NCBI RefSeq assembly: GCF_003112575.1
Contig: NZ_BEWC01000006.1
Location: 62,001-126,000 of the forward strand
Length of the DNA stretch: 64,000 nt
Direction of reading: 5' to 3'
From: Streptomyces ardesiacus
Lineage (GTDB): Bacteria; Actinomycetota; Actinomycetes; Streptomycetales; Streptomycetaceae
Shown here: piece by piece, positions 61,702 through 64,000 of the stretch
Numbering within the stretch: position 1 is the first letter of the stretch
Layout of the letters: each line of letters starts with the position of its first letter
Translations under genes and position numbers: made by a program
The notes under the pieces: model-generated
What the model was told of the DNA's origin: nothing
The model's input: the letters and a program-made list of their open reading frames with translations, nothing else
Database searches by the model: none

Positions 61702-62072
61702 CAGTGGTCCTCATTCCGGTTGTACGAGTACGTCGTGTACGTCGAGGTGTCGTCGACGACGTGCTGCGGGTTGCTGCTGTGGTGGTTCTCGATGGCGTGG
61801 CGGCGCCGGGGGGCGGGGAGTTCGGGGTCGACGGGGGCGTTCAGGCCCAGCGCGTCGTCCAGTTCGGCCTCCCGCTGGGCCATGTTGTCGCGGACGTCGA
61901 GCGCGAAGCCCACCGCGCGGTCCTTGACCCGGGTGCCCACGTCGAGTGCCTTGTTCGCCGCGGTGGCGGCGAGGCTGTCGGGGGTGAGCTGCTTGAGCTT
62001 CCGGTTGACCCTGGTGGTGGCCCACACACCGGCGGCCACGCCGGTGCCGAACCAGAACGTACGGCGGAACAT
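61701..62072 (-). CDS. DUF6167 family protein
   Basis: This 123-residue protein starts with a short hydrophobic or amphipathic segment (FRRTFWFGTGVAAGVWATTR), then a helical middle (LKQLTPDSLAATAANKALD) and a disordered polar C-terminus (TSTYTTYSYNRNEDH). The sequence matches my memory of DUF6167, a Streptomyces family found before alaS. Function unknown; it may be membrane-associated together with the DUF948 protein encoded just upstream. It overlaps alaS by one base. Confidence 0.82.
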   Translation of the reverse strand: MFRRTFWFGTGVAAGVWATTRVNRKLKQLTPDSLAATAANKALDVGTRVKDRAVGFALDVRDNMAQREAELDDALGLNAPVDPELPAPRRRHAIENHHSSNPQHVVDDTSTYTTYSYNRNEDH

Positions 62073-62079
62073 CGCTCGG

Positions 62080-62520
62080 TCAGCCCTTCTTCCGCTTCGT
62101 CCGCCGCGCCGCCGGGAGCGTACGGCCCACGATCACGGTGCGCCGCGCCCGGGCGGCCGGGGCGGACATGTCCTCCTTGCGACCGCCGAGTGCCCGGCGC
62201 ACGCCGTATCCGAACGCCGCGACCTTGACCAGCGGGCCGCCGAAGGTGGAGGCCACGGTGGTGGACAGCGCGGAGGCGTTCGAGGTGACCTCCTGGACGT
62301 CGGAGGCGATCGCGTCGACCCGGTCGATCTGGGTCTGCGCGCTGCGCACCGCCGCCGAGGCGTCGGCCAGCAGCGGAACGGCCTGGTCGGTCACGTCCGC
62401 CACGAGCTTGGTGGTCGTCCTGAGCGTCTGGGCCAGCCTCGCCAGTGCGACGGCGAGGAAGGAGACCAGGATCGCCCAGAAGACGGCCACCAGGATCCCG
62501 GCCACCTCGCCACCGGACAC
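62080..62520 (-). CDS. DUF948 domain membrane protein
   Basis: The 146-residue protein has one N-terminal membrane helix (VAGILVAVFWAILVSFLAVA) followed by a long helical region (LTTTKLVADVTDQAVPLLAD-type heptads, SAQTQIDRVDAIASDVQEVT) of the DUF948 type and a basic C-terminus (AARRTKRKKG). DUF948 proteins resemble methyl-accepting or stress-associated coiled coils with unknown role. GTG at 62520 is taken as start; an in-frame GTG at 62529 is the alternative. It ends 7 bp before the DUF6167 start, so the two are one unit with alaS. Confidence 0.82.
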   Translation of the reverse strand: MSGGEVAGILVAVFWAILVSFLAVALARLAQTLRTTTKLVADVTDQAVPLLADASAAVRSAQTQIDRVDAIASDVQEVTSNASALSTTVASTFGGPLVKVAAFGYGVRRALGGRKEDMSAPAARARRTVIVGRTLPAARRTKRKKG

Positions 62521-62655
62521 TGTGTGCACCCGCTCCCTCAAAGACGTGCCTGAACATCGGGAAAGTCGTGCACCGAGCCTATCGCGCCGGGCGCGGGGCT
62601 CCGTACCGGATTCCCCGCCGCGCGCGGCGCGCTTCGACCGGGCCGCGCAAGGCGA

Positions 62656-62689
62656 TTGTACGGAGTGAATACGGTTCAGTACGCTCCGT
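62656..62689 (+). promoter_or_regulatory. Putative promoter with inverted repeat before the terminal regulator
   Basis: TTGTAC (62656-62661) and TACGCT (62680-62685) are a -35/-10 pair with an 18-bp spacer. Transcription would start close to the ATG at 62695, giving a leaderless message. ACGGAG (62660-62665) and CTCCGT (62684-62689) form an inverted repeat spanning the promoter, a possible operator. Confidence 0.55.
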
Positions 62690-62694
62690 GTCTC

Positions 62695-64000
62695 ATGCGA
62701 GACCTTCGGCGCGACGGCGTCCCGCACGGCAATCTACCTCTGGAACTCGACGTGTTCGTGGGCAGGGCGACCGAGCTCGCGGAGCTGGCCGCGGCACTGG
62801 ACTCGGCCCGGCTGGTGACCGTCACCGGGGCCGGCGGGGTCGGCAAGTCGCGGCTGGCCGCGCGCGCGGCCCGACGCCGCTCGCCCCGGGACGGGGTGTG
62901 GCGGGTGCAACTGGCGCCCGTGCGCGACGAGGAGTTCGTCGACTACGCGGTCGTGGAGGCGCTGGGCCTGACCGACCACACCACCCGGCTGCCGCGCGAG
63001 ACGCTGCTCGCGCACCTGGCCGAACGGGAGCTGCTGCTGGTCCTGGACGGGGTGGAGCACCTGGCGGACGCCTGCGCCTCGCTGGTGACCGAGCTGCTGG
63101 GCCGGGCCCCCGGGCTCCGGGTGCTGGCGGTGGGGCGCAGACCGCTGGACGTGGCCGGGGAGCTGCTGGTTCCGCTGGCGCCGCTGGGCACGGAGGAGGC
63201 GGTGGAGCTGCTGACGGTCCGGGCCGGGCAGCGGCACGTCACCTGCGGCTACGCGGCCGGGCCCGACGCGGACCAGCGGGAGGTGCGCGAGCTGTGCCGG
63301 CGCCTGGACGGGATCCCGCTGGCGATCGAGCTGGCGGCGGGGCGGCTCGGCACGCTGTCGCCGGGGCAGGTGCTGCGCCGCCTCGACGACCGGTTCCGGC
63401 TGCTGACGGGTGGGGACCGCACCGCGCTGCCCCGGCACCGGACGCTGCGCACGGCGATCGGCTGGAGCCACGAGCTGTGCACACCGCCGGAGCGGCTGCT
63501 GTGGGCGCGGCTTTCGGTGTTCACCGGGCCGTTCGACCTGGAGGCCGCCGAGTACGTGTGCAGCGGGGACGGGCTGGCGGCCGACGAGGTGCTCGACGTG
63601 GTCTCCGCACTGCTCGCCCAGTCCGTGCTGACCCGCGAGGAGTCCCCGGCCGGGGTGCGCTACCGGATGCTCGACACGGTCCGGGCCTACGGCGCCGGCT
63701 GGCTGGCGGCCACGGGCGACGCGGACCGGCTGCGGCGGCGGCACCGGGACTGGTACGTGGGCCTGGCGACCTGGTGCGAGCTGGAGTGGTTCTCGCCGCG
63801 CCAGGCGGAGGTCGCGGCACGGGTGGACGCGGAGCTGCCGAATCTGCGCAGCGCCCTGGAGCACTGCCTCAACGAGCCCGACGGCGCCCACCTGGGCCAG
63901 TACCTGGCGGGCGCCCTGTGGTTCCACTGGGTCGGCTGCGGGCGGCTGTCGGAGGGGCGGCACTGGCTGGAGCAGGCGGTACGGCTGGAGGCGGAGCCGA
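62695..64000 (+). CDS. NB-ARC/AfsR-like ATPase regulator, 5' part (runs off the window)
   Basis: The frame is open to the window end, giving 435 residues. After a short N-terminus (LELDVFVGRATELAELAAAL) comes an NTPase domain with Walker A VTVTGAGGVGKSRLAARAA (about residues 42-60), Walker B LLLVLDGVEHL (about 114) and the GLPL-type motif DGIPLAIELAAGRL (about 204). A winged-helix part and TPR-like helices start (ARVDAELPNLRSALEHCLNE). This is the STAND ATPase layout of LuxR/AfsR-type regulators. The N-terminus lacks a DNA-binding domain, so one is expected at the unseen C-terminus. No ribosome site precedes ATG. Confidence 0.85.
   Translation, partial: MRDLRRDGVPHGNLPLELDVFVGRATELAELAAALDSARLVTVTGAGGVGKSRLAARAARRRSPRDGVWRVQLAPVRDEEFVDYAVVEALGLTDHTTRLPRETLLAHLAERELLLVLDGVEHLADACASLVTELLGRAPGLRVLAVGRRPLDVAGELLVPLAPLGTEEAVELLTVRAGQRHVTCGYAAGPDADQREVRELCRRLDGIPLAIELAAGRLGTLSPGQVLRRLDDRFRLLTGGDRTALPRHRTLRTAIGWSHELCTPPERLLWARLSVFTGPFDLEAAEYVCSGDGLAADEVLDVVSALLAQSVLTREESPAGVRYRMLDTVRAYGAGWLAATGDADRLRRRHRDWYVGLATWCELEWFSPRQAEVAARVDAELPNLRSALEHCLNEPDGAHLGQYLAGALWFHWVGCGRLSEGRHWLEQAVRLEAEP

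Overview
The window is very GC-rich, strongly codon-biased actinobacterial DNA, almost certainly from a Streptomyces chromosome. Three things point there: the pyr operon followed by bldD, nusB, efp and the aro cluster in the order known from Streptomyces; the Streptomyces-specific proteins BldD and sIHF; and frequent GTG/TTG starts with ATGA/GTGA stop-start overlaps. No CRISPR array, insertion sequence, phage gene, rRNA or tRNA was recognised. The first and last genes are cut by the window edges.

Accessory and metabolic part (1-19.5 kb). It opens with the 3' part of a secreted chitinase, then small genes for an NAD(P)-binding protein, a membrane protein, a ROK regulator divergent from an MFS transporter (with an inverted-repeat operator between them), a thioesterase, an NCS2 permease, a secreted GH6 glycoside hydrolase, a DUF5995 protein and an LLM-type oxidoreductase. 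On the minus strand, an Lrp regulator, an MFS transporter, a nitrilase-family amidohydrolase and a flavin amine oxidase form a likely amino-acid degradation locus. Next come a small HTH protein under a 34-bp perfect palindrome, GuaB1, a barstar homologue, a SorC-type regulator and rpe.

Signalling cluster (19.5-27.9 kb). Five minus-strand genes encode a trypsin-like protease with a large C-terminal region, a PknG-like Ser/Thr kinase with zinc-binding and repeat regions, a vWA/zinc-ribbon protein, a four-helix membrane protein with a large predicted outer domain, and an anchored solute-binding protein. They are divergent from a small trypsin-co-occurring (Trypco2) protein. The layout suggests an outside-to-inside sensing device related in architecture to GlnH-GlnX-PknG, merged with conflict-system components. 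It is the most interesting part of the window.

Housekeeping part (27.9-62.5 kb). It contains fmt-rsmB, a helicase-degenerate priA, metK, coaBC, rpoZ, gmk and sIHF, then the pyr operon pyrR-B-C-(PH-like membrane gene)-carA-carB-pyrD-pyrF with a PyrR RNA-binding hairpin just before the pyrR ribosome binding site. bldD follows with two BldD boxes over its own promoter and a very strong terminator. Then come nusB-efp-M24 peptidase homologue, a P-loop protein, and a minus-strand run DUF948-DUF6167-alaS-ruvX-mltG-aroE-(hypothetical)-aroC-aroK-aroB ending in a 16-bp terminator stem. The window ends inside a plus-strand NB-ARC-type regulator that appears to be leaderless.
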